A stretch of 64,000 nt of DNA, from the NCBI GenBank assembly GCA_030429955.1, contig JAUIGO010000007.1, positions 17,060 through 81,059 on the forward strand, given 5' to 3'. The notes beneath the pieces were generated by a model that searched no databases, had not been told where the DNA came from, and saw only the letters and a program-made list of their open reading frames with translations. Position 1 is the first letter of the stretch; every line of letters starts with the position of its first letter. Shown here piece by piece: positions 17,048 through 25,923 of the stretch. The DNA comes from Bacteroidia bacterium. Its GTDB lineage: Bacteria; Bacteroidota; Bacteroidia; Flavobacteriales; Flavobacteriaceae. Made by a program: the position numbers and the translations under genes.

Positions 17048-17461
17048 ATGAAAACTTCATTCCATTTGTCTTTACCATGCTTGAGCGTAAAAGACACAAA
17101 AAAATTTTATGTAGATATTATTGGTGCTTCCTTAGGTCGCACTTCACAAAACTGGGTAGATGTTAATTTATTTGGCCATCAATTGACGTTTATTAAAGCT
17201 GCAAAATTTAATTTTAATAACCCAAATTACGTGTTTGAAGGTAAAATTTTACCATCCTTCCACTTTGGAATTATTGTAGATGTAGATACGTGGGGAAAAA
17301 TTTACGCTAAACTTAGCGAACAGAATCTTGAAGTTGTAGCACAAACCACCTTTTTAAAAGATAAAAACGGAGAGCATTTATCTTTTTTTGTAAAAGATCC
17401 AAACGATTATATGTTGGAGTTTAAAAGCTTTAAGGAACCAAGTCACATGTTTAAACCATAA
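17048..17461 (+). CDS. VOC (glyoxalase/dioxygenase-fold) family protein
   Basis: A 137-residue vicinal-oxygen-chelate fold protein with two beta-alpha-beta-beta-beta halves. The first is 'FHLSLPCLSVKDTKKFYVDIIGA' with 'WVDVNLFGHQLTFI'. The second is 'SFHFGIIVDVDTWGKIYAKL' and 'GEHLSFFVKDPNDYMLEFKSF'. The expected metal-ligand positions hold His and Glu (FHLS, HQLTF, FHFG, LEFK). Substrate unknown. The stop is immediately followed by the ATG of the RMD1-family gene, so both are translated from one mRNA. Confidence 0.85.
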   Translation: MKTSFHLSLPCLSVKDTKKFYVDIIGASLGRTSQNWVDVNLFGHQLTFIKAAKFNFNNPNYVFEGKILPSFHFGIIVDVDTWGKIYAKLSEQNLEVVAQTTFLKDKNGEHLSFFVKDPNDYMLEFKSFKEPSHMFKP

Positions 17462-18238
17462 ATGTATACTGTAGTTGCCTATAATGTAGCTAACACTATC
17501 AATATTAAAACTAGTAAACAGCAATTGCAATGGCAGTTGCTGTTTCAGGATAGTGACGAACTGTTTTATACCAGTTCAAAAAATAAATTTGTTTATATTT
17601 TTCATTATGGCATGGTTAGCTTTTTTAACATGACCAATGATGAAATTGATGAGGTGTTTGAACAAATTAAACCTTTCTGCGATGAATATTTATCTGAAAA
17701 ATCTTCAGAAGCCATTAACGTTCTGGTTGAAGAAAACACTTTAAAAGTTCAGTTTGAAGACGTGGTTCTACCAGAACTAAACTCTGAAATGATTCGTTTG
17801 GTAATGCTCAACGCATCACAATCTGTTGCATTAAATCGTTATGCGGAAATTACCGAATCGTTGTTGGTAGAAACCAATGTACATACAACATACCTTGAAA
17901 ACAAAGGGAAACTTGACATTTCAGGAAACAAACTAAAACGTTTTATTGGCAAAGTATTAAACATTAAGAACAAGATTTCTGAAAACCTATATATTTTTGA
18001 TTCGCCAGATAGTACTTGGGAAGATGAGCAACTAAATCGTTTAAATTCTGAACTGAAAAACACCTTCGATCTTAAGGATCGTTACCAACTTATTCACGAT
18101 CGTATAGATATTATAAAAGAAAATCTAGATCTTTTTAAAGATATCATGGATCATAAGGAAAGTAGCAGATTAGAATGGATTATAATTATACTAATTGTTA
18201 TAGAAGTTGTTGATATGTTTATTTTAAAATTTGTGTAA
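17462..18238 (+). CDS. RMD1/DUF155-family membrane protein
   Basis: A 258-residue protein of the RMD1/YagE (DUF155) family. Typical features are the N-terminal beta domain with 'KFVYIFHYGMVSFFNM', the middle 'LNASQSVALNRYAEITESLL', and a long helical region. A C-terminal 'DHKESSRLEWIIIILIVIEVVDMFIL' contains the single membrane anchor (about 238-256). Eukaryotic relatives act in mitochondria and the cytoskeleton; the bacterial role is unknown. There is no gap to the upstream VOC gene. Confidence 0.82.
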   Translation: MYTVVAYNVANTINIKTSKQQLQWQLLFQDSDELFYTSSKNKFVYIFHYGMVSFFNMTNDEIDEVFEQIKPFCDEYLSEKSSEAINVLVEENTLKVQFEDVVLPELNSEMIRLVMLNASQSVALNRYAEITESLLVETNVHTTYLENKGKLDISGNKLKRFIGKVLNIKNKISENLYIFDSPDSTWEDEQLNRLNSELKNTFDLKDRYQLIHDRIDIIKENLDLFKDIMDHKESSRLEWIIIILIVIEVVDMFILKFV

Positions 18239-18290
18239 TCTAGCAGCACTTTAAAATCGTATATACTAAAAAGATATAAGGCCACGCGTA

Positions 18291-18310
18291 ACTTCATGAA
18301 GTAAGCTTAC
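18291..18310. repeat. Two abutting perfect palindromes
   Basis: ACTTCATGAAGT (18291-18302) and GTAAGCTTAC (18301-18310) are perfect palindromes sharing two bases. They lie in the 149-base gap between the RMD1-family gene and a small exported protein. They are possible operator sites for the downstream gene at 18388. Confidence 0.45.
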
Positions 18311-18387
18311 TAAAAGCGATTTTCGGACTTGATGTGGTAAATTTCCGAAGAAAATAAAATAATTTTCAACATTAATTTTTAATTAAA

Positions 18388-18732
18388 ATGAAAGCAAAAT
18401 CAATTACAATTGTTAGTGTTTTATTCATGTCTTTTCTTTTATTAACCTCTATGAAAGTGGTACAAGATACTGAAACTTTTGAAGGAACTTTTGATGGTAA
18501 AGAAGACTATGGTTATAATTTTATAGGAATAGACGAAGATGGTGATGAATACACCATGACGTTTCATCAAGTAGATGCTAAAGCTTTAGAGGCTTATAAC
18601 TTAGATTCTGATGACTTAATAGGAAATAAGTTTACGGTTACTTATAAAACAAAAAAGGAAACCATAAAAGATGAAGATGGTTATGAAGAGGATATTGAAA
18701 CCCTGATCATTATAGGTCTTACAAAACTTTAA
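18388..18732 (+). CDS. Small exported hypothetical protein
   Basis: A 114-residue protein with an N-terminal signal or anchor segment (about residues 5-23, 'ITIVSVLFMSFLLLTSM'). A small acidic domain follows, rich in Asp/Glu/Tyr ('FEGTFDGKEDYGYNFIGIDEDGDEYTMTFHQV'; 'NKFTVTYKTKKE'). The alternating strands suggest an OB/SH3-like beta-barrel. Not recognised further. A good terminator follows 20 bases after the stop. Confidence 0.65.
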   Translation: MKAKSITIVSVLFMSFLLLTSMKVVQDTETFEGTFDGKEDYGYNFIGIDEDGDEYTMTFHQVDAKALEAYNLDSDDLIGNKFTVTYKTKKETIKDEDGYEEDIETLIIIGLTKL

Positions 18733-18744
18733 CCTTATTAAACA

Positions 18745-20112
18745 CTACCTATAAGCCAGCTCTTTTGAGTTGGCTTTTTTTATAAAAACTTCCCAAATAA
18801 AAATGCTATAGACTATAAGATATTCTAAAGCAATAATCCAAAGGTTTTCAACAGTGTCATTATTGCCGTAAGCTAAGTAGCTTAAAATTATTACAAAACT
18901 CCAAACCAAAGGAAATTTATATTTGGTAAATATGGAAAGTATCAGAAGTGTTGCAATGTACCAAGGATGTACTGTGGTTGCTGTAAAGTAATAAAGCGAT
19001 AAGGCAAAAAGCATCGCAGTGATAAGTTGAATCGCAGATAAATTTCTTCGGAAGAAAGCCATTGCAATAACAAAAAGAAACACAATAATAGCAGTGAATG
19101 TTCCAATAATGGCAATTTCGTTGTAACCTGTAATAGAGTAACCGATTTCTCTGGCTATGTAATACAAGCTTGCATTGAATTCAAAATTATGAAACCATAA
19201 ACCAACAGTTTCGGCATAGTTGCTTACAAATTGCGATGAGTAAAATGGTAGAAAAAATAAAATAGTAGTAGCACCTACGATGGCATAAAATGACATTGAT
19301 TTTGTTATGTTCAGCTTAGTTGGCGCTTCTCCTTTTGCAAACCATTGATAGAAAAGAGGTAAGAATAACAAGGGAATCAACTTAATGGACACAGAGCAAG
19401 CAAACACAACAGCAGCAAGTTTCCATTTACCAGAATGAAGCAAATACAAACTCCATACTAAAAAGAAAATCATCACACCTTCAAAGTGCAAATTTCCTGT
19501 AAGTTCAATAATAATAAACGGATTTAAAACATACCAAAAGATGTTATGAGCAGGCAATTTTAGTTTTTCTAATAGTTTTTTTCCAAAATGGAGTGTGCCA
19601 AAATCGGCTGCAATAATAATGAGCCTTAAAACCACAACAGAACCCAAAATACTTTTTCCGGCAAATAATCCAGCAATGACAAAACACAATTGATTTAAAG
19701 GTGGATAATTGGTGTAATGACTAGCACTTAAACTTCCCATTCCATCATATAATTCTTGTACTTGTGTTATTAGGAATTCGCCATTTGCAATAAACGATTC
19801 TGGAGTAAATAGATAAGGGTTAAATCCTTCCAAAATCATACGACCATCCCATAAAAAACGATAAAAATCTTGAGAGAGATTTGGAATGGCCAAAATGAAA
19901 ATGGCTCTAAACCCAAAAGCAATCCAAGTGAGTAATTTTAAATTGTGCTTTGAGATTTGAACAAGTTTATAAAACAGAAAAAATAATCCAGTATATAAAC
20001 CGATTAGTTTAATATAGTCAGTTCTAACGAGGTCGTAAGCAAAAGAAAAGTAAAATAAAACTGAAGTTATTGATAACAGTATTGGGATTTTATGAAGCTT
20101 CCAATACTGCAT
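18745..20112 (-). CDS. GT87/mannosyltransferase-like membrane glycosyltransferase
   Basis: A 455-residue integral membrane protein with about eleven helices. It resembles polyprenyl-phosphate-sugar-dependent (GT-C) transferases such as DUF2029/PIG-M-like mannosyltransferases. The acidic loop after the first helices, 'YRFLWDGRMILEGFNPYLFTPE', is the typical GT-C catalytic loop, and 'GSLSASHYTNYPPLNQL' is a second conserved lumenal loop. It is last in a three-gene glycosyltransferase operon and shares one base (TAATG) with the upstream GT2. It should transfer a sugar on the periplasmic face. Donor and acceptor are unknown. Confidence 0.8.
   Translation of the reverse strand: MQYWKLHKIPILLSITSVLFYFSFAYDLVRTDYIKLIGLYTGLFFLFYKLVQISKHNLKLLTWIAFGFRAIFILAIPNLSQDFYRFLWDGRMILEGFNPYLFTPESFIANGEFLITQVQELYDGMGSLSASHYTNYPPLNQLCFVIAGLFAGKSILGSVVVLRLIIIAADFGTLHFGKKLLEKLKLPAHNIFWYVLNPFIIIELTGNLHFEGVMIFFLVWSLYLLHSGKWKLAAVVFACSVSIKLIPLLFLPLFYQWFAKGEAPTKLNITKSMSFYAIVGATTILFFLPFYSSQFVSNYAETVGLWFHNFEFNASLYYIAREIGYSITGYNEIAIIGTFTAIIVFLFVIAMAFFRRNLSAIQLITAMLFALSLYYFTATTVHPWYIATLLILSIFTKYKFPLVWSFVIILSYLAYGNNDTVENLWIIALEYLIVYSIFIWEVFIKKANSKELAYR
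18753..18780 (+). terminator. Terminator overlapping a convergent gene's 3' end
   Basis: AAGCCAGCTC-TTTT-GAGTTGGCTT (with a G-T pair) is followed by a T-run to 18780. It ends the gene at 18388. The hairpin also encodes the last residues (KKANSKELAYR) of the convergent glycosyltransferase, so coding and termination share the DNA. Confidence 0.75.
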
Positions 20113-21602
20113 TAAACTTTTGATGTTATCGATTTAAAAAACACATAACCAAAGCCAAAAAATAACATCAAGTGAAATGGAAACAATCCGAAATCGCCAC
20201 CTTGATCACCAACTACAAAAGCGCTATACATGCCAAAAGCAAAATAGAGCATCAGTAGACCTTCAAAAATCACATTCAAAGAGATATTTTTCTTTAGGTA
20301 TTTATTGCCTTTCCAACTATCTTTTAGAGAGTTGATGTTGAATTTTGGCGTACGAATAAAATCGCTTCGTTTACCAAAATGACCTTCTAATACTGCAATG
20401 GAATTATGTAACGAAAAACCCATTGCTATTGAGAAAAAGGTAATAAACATGACCATGTATTTTATAAAACCTTTTAAACTACTTCCGTATGTTTTTTTGA
20501 ACATGTACCAATAACAAACAAAAAAGATGAGTGTGCTAATCACGAAAAAACTCATCACATAAAAATACATTTTTAAGTGTGCATGCTCATTTTTAATGTA
20601 CAGCATTGGAATACTTAAAACAGCCACGATCAAAACATTTAAAAACATGGTACTATTTAATAAATGCAATAGTCCATGAACTTTAGTTTTAGCTGAAATA
20701 TTTTCGTTTTTTAATACTTTCCACATCATTTTTCTAAAGTTCTCGGCACCACCTTTATTCCATCTAAATTGCTGTGTTCTCGCTGCACTAATTACTACAG
20801 GCAATTCAGCAGGCGTTTCAACATCTTCTAAATATTTGAACTTCCAATTTTTAAGCTGAGCTCTGTAGCTTAAATCTAAATCTTCAGTGAGTGTGTCACC
20901 TTCCCAATTTCCAGCATCAATGATGCATTGTTTTCGCCAAACTCCTGCAGTTCCATTAAAATTGATAAAATGGCCTTTGCTATTGCGTCCAACTTGTTCT
21001 AAAGAGAAATGAGCATCCAAAGCAAAGGCTTGTACTTTGGTAAGTATGGAATAATTTCTATTAATATGTCCCCAACGTGTTTGTACCACACCAACTTCTG
21101 AATCTTTGAAATAAGGAATAGTTCGCTTTAGCCAATCTCTTTTTGGCATAAAATCGGCATCAAAAATGGCAATAAATTCACCTTTAGCAACTTTCAACCC
21201 TTCTTTTAAAGCGCCTGCTTTAAAGTTTTTTCTACCATCACGAAGTACGTGTTTTATATCCAGTCCTGATTGTTGTAGTACTTTAATATGATTTGCTGTC
21301 GCTTGAAACGATTCGTCAGTAGAATCATCCAATACTTGAATTTCCAACTTATCTTTTGGATAGTCGATTTTAGAAATATTTTCCAGTAAGCGTTCCATTA
21401 CATACAGTTCGTTATATACAGGAAGCTGTATCGTCACAAAAGGAATTTCATCAGGATTTGATAAATCAAATTTTGGAGCTTGGTCTTGTTTTTTTTGAGC
21501 AGATAGGTAATTAAATAATAGGTTTAACTGCGCCAAGGCATACATAAAAATCAGTATGAGCGCTGTAGAATAAATAATGATAATGATGGTTTCTAAAATC
21601 AT
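20112..21602 (-). CDS. GT2 glycosyltransferase, cellulose-synthase-like
   Basis: A 496-residue membrane GT2. One N-terminal helix is followed by a cytosolic catalytic domain with all motifs of the processive beta-glycan synthase type: the substrate Asp pair in LDDSTDES, DAD at 148-150, TED at 239-241 and QQFRW at 277-281. Four or five C-terminal helices follow. In length and helix layout it resembles CslA/mannan-synthase-like proteins more than BcsA, and no PilZ domain is present. Non-processive transfer is also possible. It overlaps the neighbours at both ends (ATGA with the next gene upstream, TAATG downstream). Confidence 0.88.
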   Translation of the reverse strand: MILETIIIIIYSTALILIFMYALAQLNLLFNYLSAQKKQDQAPKFDLSNPDEIPFVTIQLPVYNELYVMERLLENISKIDYPKDKLEIQVLDDSTDESFQATANHIKVLQQSGLDIKHVLRDGRKNFKAGALKEGLKVAKGEFIAIFDADFMPKRDWLKRTIPYFKDSEVGVVQTRWGHINRNYSILTKVQAFALDAHFSLEQVGRNSKGHFINFNGTAGVWRKQCIIDAGNWEGDTLTEDLDLSYRAQLKNWKFKYLEDVETPAELPVVISAARTQQFRWNKGGAENFRKMMWKVLKNENISAKTKVHGLLHLLNSTMFLNVLIVAVLSIPMLYIKNEHAHLKMYFYVMSFFVISTLIFFVCYWYMFKKTYGSSLKGFIKYMVMFITFFSIAMGFSLHNSIAVLEGHFGKRSDFIRTPKFNINSLKDSWKGNKYLKKNISLNVIFEGLLMLYFAFGMYSAFVVGDQGGDFGLFPFHLMLFFGFGYVFFKSITSKV

Positions 21603-22291
21603 TGTTTAAAGCTGTATTTAAAAATCCAACCTAGTATTTTTATGCCTGCAAATATAGCACCTTTTACAGTTCCAGACACTTTTGAAACTCCAATTCGGTT
21701 TCTGTAGTTTACAGGAATTTCAACGTAACTTAATTTTTGTTTTAAGACTTTTAATTGCATTTCTACAGTCCAACCATAGGTTTTATCTTCCATATTTAAA
21801 GCTAATAGCTTTTCATATTTAATAGCTCTAAAAGGACCTAAATCTGTAAATTTTGAATTAAACATAAAACGCATTAAAGTAGTGGCAAGCCAATTGCCAA
21901 AAATTTGAGGTAAGGTCATAGAGCCTTGCTCTCTAAGTCGTTTAACACGAGCACCAATTACAAAATCAATGTCTTCTTTTACAATTGGTTCTACTATTTT
22001 GGTAAGTTCTTCAGGATAGTCACTATAATCACCATCAAGAAATACAATAATGTCTGGTTTTATTTCCTGCTTTGAGACATAATTCATACCTTTTAAACAA
22101 GCATAGCCATAACCTTTTTGATTTTCGGTTAAAACAGTTGCTCCAGCTTGTTTGGCATTTGCTTCAGTAGCATCAGTAGAATTATTACTTACAACAATAA
22201 CTTCATCTACAATGTTTGGAATATCATTAATGACATTCGCAATAGAATCGGCTTCGTTATAAGCAGGAATGATGACTTTTATTTTTGGCAT
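21599..22291 (-). CDS. GT2 glycosyltransferase, polyprenyl-phosphate type
   Basis: A 230-residue GT2 of the dolichyl-phosphate mannose/UDP-glucose synthase type. It has 'IIPAYNEADSIANVI', 'VVSNNSTDAT', the metal motif DGD at 86-88 in 'FLDGDYSDYPEEL', and the tail 'FTDLGPFRAIKYEKLL', common in this group. It has no membrane anchor helices. It would load a sugar onto a lipid carrier, which could then feed the GT-C enzyme encoded two genes downstream. It is the first gene of the three-gene unit and overlaps the next by 4 bases. Confidence 0.85.
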   Translation of the reverse strand: MPKIKVIIPAYNEADSIANVINDIPNIVDEVIVVSNNSTDATEANAKQAGATVLTENQKGYGYACLKGMNYVSKQEIKPDIIVFLDGDYSDYPEELTKIVEPIVKEDIDFVIGARVKRLREQGSMTLPQIFGNWLATTLMRFMFNSKFTDLGPFRAIKYEKLLALNMEDKTYGWTVEMQLKVLKQKLSYVEIPVNYRNRIGVSKVSGTVKGAIFAGIKILGWIFKYSFKQ

Positions 22292-22391
22292 TTAGTGTTT
22301 GCTTTGAGGTTGCAAAAGTACAATAGTTTTTATTGAAGTGTTTGACGTTTTTTAATTTGGAAGCTAACACATTAATTATCTAAATTGTACT

Positions 22392-23210
22392 ATGGTTTTT
22401 AAAAATGTAATTCCTGAGCCACCACTAGACGATTTTGTTTTAAGCATTGTGTATTATAAGGATTTTGAGGTTGAACACACAATGGATAAGTTTCTTCCAG
22501 ATGGTACAACAAACTTAGTTGTCAATTTGTTTGAAGCGCCACGTTATATTTATGATAATGACACTTTAAAGGAAAAACAAGCTTGTGTTGAAGCCTGGTT
22601 TTCTGGTATGCATACCGAATATTTAACCATCAGTTCAGACAATGAATCTGAAATGTTGGTCATTACCTTTAAACCTGGAGCAAGTTTTCCGTTTATAAAA
22701 CAATCTATAGATACTTTTAATAATAAAGTGGTGCATGCCAAAACTGTTTTTGGAGAAGACGTGCTAGATTTTAGAAAAGATATTATCAAAGAAGAAGATG
22801 AAGATCAAAAGATTGAAATAGCAAAAAATTGGTTGAAATCTAAATTAAACGAAGTGTCTTTTGAAGGTGAAATAATTAAGCAATTTGTTTCTCAAATCCA
22901 GAATTCATCAGAAAGCATCAATTTTAAAAATCTAGCTGAAAAGTCAGGTTATTCGCAAAAACAATTCATTCATCTATTTAAAAAATATGTTGGCTTAACA
23001 CCAAAACAGTTTCATCGAATAGTCAGGTTTAATGAGATTTTAAACGCCATATTTGAAAAAGAAAAAGTTGATTGGGCTTTTGTGGCAAATGAATTTGGGT
23101 ATTATGACCAAGCTCATTTCATTAAAGATTTTCAGGCATTTTCAGGTCATAATCCTAAACAATACATTGACGATCAAGGTGATTGGCCGCATTATATCCC
23201 AGTGAGGTAA
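22392..23210 (+). CDS. AraC-family transcriptional regulator
   Basis: A 272-residue regulator. Residues 1-150 form a sensor domain of the DUF6597 kind ('PLDDFVLSIVYYKDFE', 'DGTTNLVVNLFEAP', 'TFKPGASFPFI'). The C-terminal 100 residues carry two helix-turn-helix units: 'FKNLAEKSGYSQKQFIHLFKKYVGLTPKQF' and 'WAFVANEFGYYDQAHFIKDFQAFSGHNPKQY', both well preserved. Its ligand and targets are unknown; the neighbouring beta-propeller lipoprotein gene, 59 bases downstream, is a possible target. Confidence 0.9.
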   Translation: MVFKNVIPEPPLDDFVLSIVYYKDFEVEHTMDKFLPDGTTNLVVNLFEAPRYIYDNDTLKEKQACVEAWFSGMHTEYLTISSDNESEMLVITFKPGASFPFIKQSIDTFNNKVVHAKTVFGEDVLDFRKDIIKEEDEDQKIEIAKNWLKSKLNEVSFEGEIIKQFVSQIQNSSESINFKNLAEKSGYSQKQFIHLFKKYVGLTPKQFHRIVRFNEILNAIFEKEKVDWAFVANEFGYYDQAHFIKDFQAFSGHNPKQYIDDQGDWPHYIPVR

Positions 23211-23269
23211 ATTTTTTACAATGCTTATCTTTTTTACAGTTATATATTTGGATGTATAAAATAAAACAC

Positions 23270-24238
23270 ATGAAAAACTATCTTATCATTTTATTGCTTG
23301 TCGTTGTCAGCTGTAAATCAGAATTAAAAAAAGAAACCGAAAAATCATACTCATTAAAAATTGCGTATAACGTGCTTTTTGATGAAGAAAACGATGATTA
23401 CGAAGTGTTTTCGATGGATTTAGATGGAAACAACAAACAAAACATCACGAATTTTAAAGGTGTAGAATGGACCTATTATGCTTTTGATGATGATATTTAT
23501 TTTGTAACAGATAAAGACACAGCTTATAGAAATTACCAACTATATAAAATGAAAGCTGATGGAAGCAATAAAATTAAAATAAGTGATATCAGATTAAATG
23601 ATAGTTGGAATAGTAGTCGATATAACGGAAGCGAAATTATAGTCAGACCTCACAATAGTGTTGACACGGCTTTTTATGTATTAAGTAATTCAGGAAAAAT
23701 TTTAAGCAAGCTACAGCCAGACTTAAAATATTTAAGTGATCCTGCTTATTCACCTGATGGTTCACAAATTGTATTTAGAGGAGCACATCAACCATTTAAA
23801 AAAGATATTGGTTATATAGATGAATTGTACTTGATGAACCCTGATGGAAGTAATTTAAAACAATTGACAAACTACCCAAAGGCTGACACTACAGCTAATT
23901 GGTATAACTATCATGCTGGACCACCAAAATGGCATCCAACTGAAAATTTTATTAGTTATGGAAGTTTCCAAAATGGAAAATACAGTTTGTATGCTATTAA
24001 GCCAGACGGAAATAAGCAATGGAAATTATTGCCTGAAACAAAAACATCAAGTAGCATTTGGCATGATTGGAGTCCTGATGGAAAATGGTTGGTTTACGGA
24101 TTTTCAACAAGTGACGATTCACCTTATCATATCGAGTTAATGAATTGGGAAACTAAAGAAACCAAGGTCCTAACTTATGATTCACCATATAAATATCATC
24201 AATCACCAGTTTTTGTGAAGGTGTACAAAAAACAATAA
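23270..24238 (+). CDS. TolB-like beta-propeller lipoprotein
   Basis: A 322-residue lipoprotein. The start at 23270 gives MKNYLIILLLVVVSCKSE with a lipobox ending in Cys17 or so; longer upstream readings lack a signal. The mature part has repeated PD40/TolB-type blades: 'YEVFSMDLDGNNKQNITNF', 'YKMKADGSNKIKI', 'YSPDGSQIVFRG', 'LMNPDGSNLKQLTNYP', 'AIKPDGNKQWKLLPE', 'WSPDGKWLVYGF'. Such proteins are peri-plasmic or surface scaffolds and sometimes bind glycans or peptides. No enzymatic motif was seen. Confidence 0.82.
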   Translation: MKNYLIILLLVVVSCKSELKKETEKSYSLKIAYNVLFDEENDDYEVFSMDLDGNNKQNITNFKGVEWTYYAFDDDIYFVTDKDTAYRNYQLYKMKADGSNKIKISDIRLNDSWNSSRYNGSEIIVRPHNSVDTAFYVLSNSGKILSKLQPDLKYLSDPAYSPDGSQIVFRGAHQPFKKDIGYIDELYLMNPDGSNLKQLTNYPKADTTANWYNYHAGPPKWHPTENFISYGSFQNGKYSLYAIKPDGNKQWKLLPETKTSSSIWHDWSPDGKWLVYGFSTSDDSPYHIELMNWETKETKVLTYDSPYKYHQSPVFVKVYKKQ

Positions 24239-24290
24239 ATTCCTTCCCTTTTTAAGGGAAGGTGTCCGTAGGACGGAAGGGTTATTCAAC
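24239..24290. repeat. Palindromic repeat, family D, between convergent genes
   Basis: CCTTCCCTTTTTAAGGGAAGG (24242-24262) followed by 'tgtccgtaggacggaaggg' has the look of a dispersed intergenic palindrome with a second half-palindrome (GTCC/GGAC). It separates two convergent genes and could end transcription from both sides. Confidence 0.55.
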
Positions 24291-24341
24291 CATCTCGTCA
24301 CTTTTTGACACTACTCTTTAGAAAGGAGTAGAATAGGTGTA

Positions 24342-25922
24342 TTATTTCTGATTCACCAAATCCATTAAATCCACATCATTACCAAGAAGGATTTCTGTAG
24401 CATTGATACGGCCTTTTTCAGGTCCATTTTCTAATTTTAAAACACCTCTTGGGCAAACTGCAGAACAAATGCCGCATCCAACACAACTAGCACGTACAAT
24501 ATTTTCTCCTTTTTGCGCATAAGCCCTTACATCAATACCTTGTTCGCAATAAGTAGAACAATTACCACATGAGATACATTGCCCACCATTCGTCGTAATT
24601 CTGAATCGTGATTTGAAGCGTTGCACAATGCCTAAGTAAGCTGCTAAAGGACAGCCAAAGCGACACCAAACACGATTTCCAAAGATTGGATAAAACCCAG
24701 TACCAATAACTCCAGCAAACATGGCTCCAATTAAAAATCCATAAATATCTTGAATGGTTTGTGTTTTAATACCTAGCACTGCGTCTGTTCCAGAAAAGTA
24801 GGAGTAAAGTGTGAACCCTGTCATGACTAATGCAAATACCAAAACACCATGTACAACCCAACGTTCAAGTTGCCATGCTTTTAAAGATTTATCAGACAAA
24901 TGTCGGTAAGGATCACCAAGTGTTTCTGCTAAGCCACCACAACCACAAACCCAAGAGCAGTACCAACGTTTTCCGAAGAAATACACCATTACAGGAACGA
25001 TAACGAGTGTGAGGACAATTCCCCATACCAAAATAAAAATTCCTAAACCACCACTTGCGATAAGCTCATTTAAATTCCAACTAAAAAAGAAATCGTAATC
25101 TAAAGGAAATGCGTTTTTGAAATCGTACCAAGGTTTCTCAAAGCGGACTAAAATTTCAGGAATTAGAAATGCAAACACAATTTGAAAGAACAAAACAGAG
25201 GTAGTGCGTAACGTTTGATATTTATTATGACGATACTTTATGTACATTCTTACTGCCATTACAGTCATAACGGTACAATATAAAAAGCCATATAAAAACC
25301 ATTGACTTGCTAAATTACCACTTAAACTTTCACTAATAGGGTCGACAATGTAAGTCCAATTCACAATATAGTCTGGTCTGAAATAGAGTAGCAAATAAAA
25401 GCCAACTAAAAAGACAAATGCAAACCAACCAATCCAACCTCTGTTGGTGGCTGCATTAAACCAAATACCATTGTTTTTGATCCCAGGTGGCCCTTTTACA
25501 ACCACATTTGGAATGATATACATGAGTGCTCCAATGATACCTAATCCAAAGGTAAGCCACCAAAACAACCATTTATTGTCCTTAACTAAACCGTTTCCTG
25601 AATGTTTTGCAATTTCATAGGAAAGGCTATGAGGTTTGTCCCAAATCAATTTATCCCATTCACTATTTTGCTTGTGTGTTTCGTTTGTACTTTTTAAGGC
25701 TGAAGTAATTTCAGTTGAAAACGAAAACGGATTGGTGAATTCTTTTCCAACAACATGACTATTCATGGTATTAATGAAAAGTTCACTTTTTATGCCTTTG
25801 TTGTTGATTAGATTCTCCAGAATCTCAGGAGTAACTTCGTACTTTCCAAAGAAAATAAGTGAAGTAAATATGGTGAGACCAACTAAAAATAAAGCTAGTC
25901 CAATATTTTGAATTGTTTTCAT
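24342..25922 (-). CDS. NosR/NapH-like membrane 4Fe-4S protein
   Basis: A 526-residue inner-membrane protein with about nine helices. It has two cysteine-rich membrane-edge motifs (WYCSWVCGCGG and WCRFGCP), as in NosR/NapH/CcoG-type proteins. The C-terminal ferredoxin domain has two 4Fe-4S sites, CISCGNCSTYC and CVGCGICSAVCP. The protein should move electrons through or along the membrane. The adjacent FAD oxidoreductase, one base away, is the likely electron donor or acceptor. Unlike NosR it has no N-terminal FMN domain. The pathway is unknown. Confidence 0.85.
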   Translation of the reverse strand: MKTIQNIGLALFLVGLTIFTSLIFFGKYEVTPEILENLINNKGIKSELFINTMNSHVVGKEFTNPFSFSTEITSALKSTNETHKQNSEWDKLIWDKPHSLSYEIAKHSGNGLVKDNKWLFWWLTFGLGIIGALMYIIPNVVVKGPPGIKNNGIWFNAATNRGWIGWFAFVFLVGFYLLLYFRPDYIVNWTYIVDPISESLSGNLASQWFLYGFLYCTVMTVMAVRMYIKYRHNKYQTLRTTSVLFFQIVFAFLIPEILVRFEKPWYDFKNAFPLDYDFFFSWNLNELIASGGLGIFILVWGIVLTLVIVPVMVYFFGKRWYCSWVCGCGGLAETLGDPYRHLSDKSLKAWQLERWVVHGVLVFALVMTGFTLYSYFSGTDAVLGIKTQTIQDIYGFLIGAMFAGVIGTGFYPIFGNRVWCRFGCPLAAYLGIVQRFKSRFRITTNGGQCISCGNCSTYCEQGIDVRAYAQKGENIVRASCVGCGICSAVCPRGVLKLENGPEKGRINATEILLGNDVDLMDLVNQK

Positions 25923-25923
25923 T

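Noticed and set aside
23183..23269. Longer start for the beta-propeller lipoprotein overlapping the AraC gene
   Set aside because: It would remove the lipoprotein signal from the N-terminus; the ATG at 23270 gives a proper lipobox.
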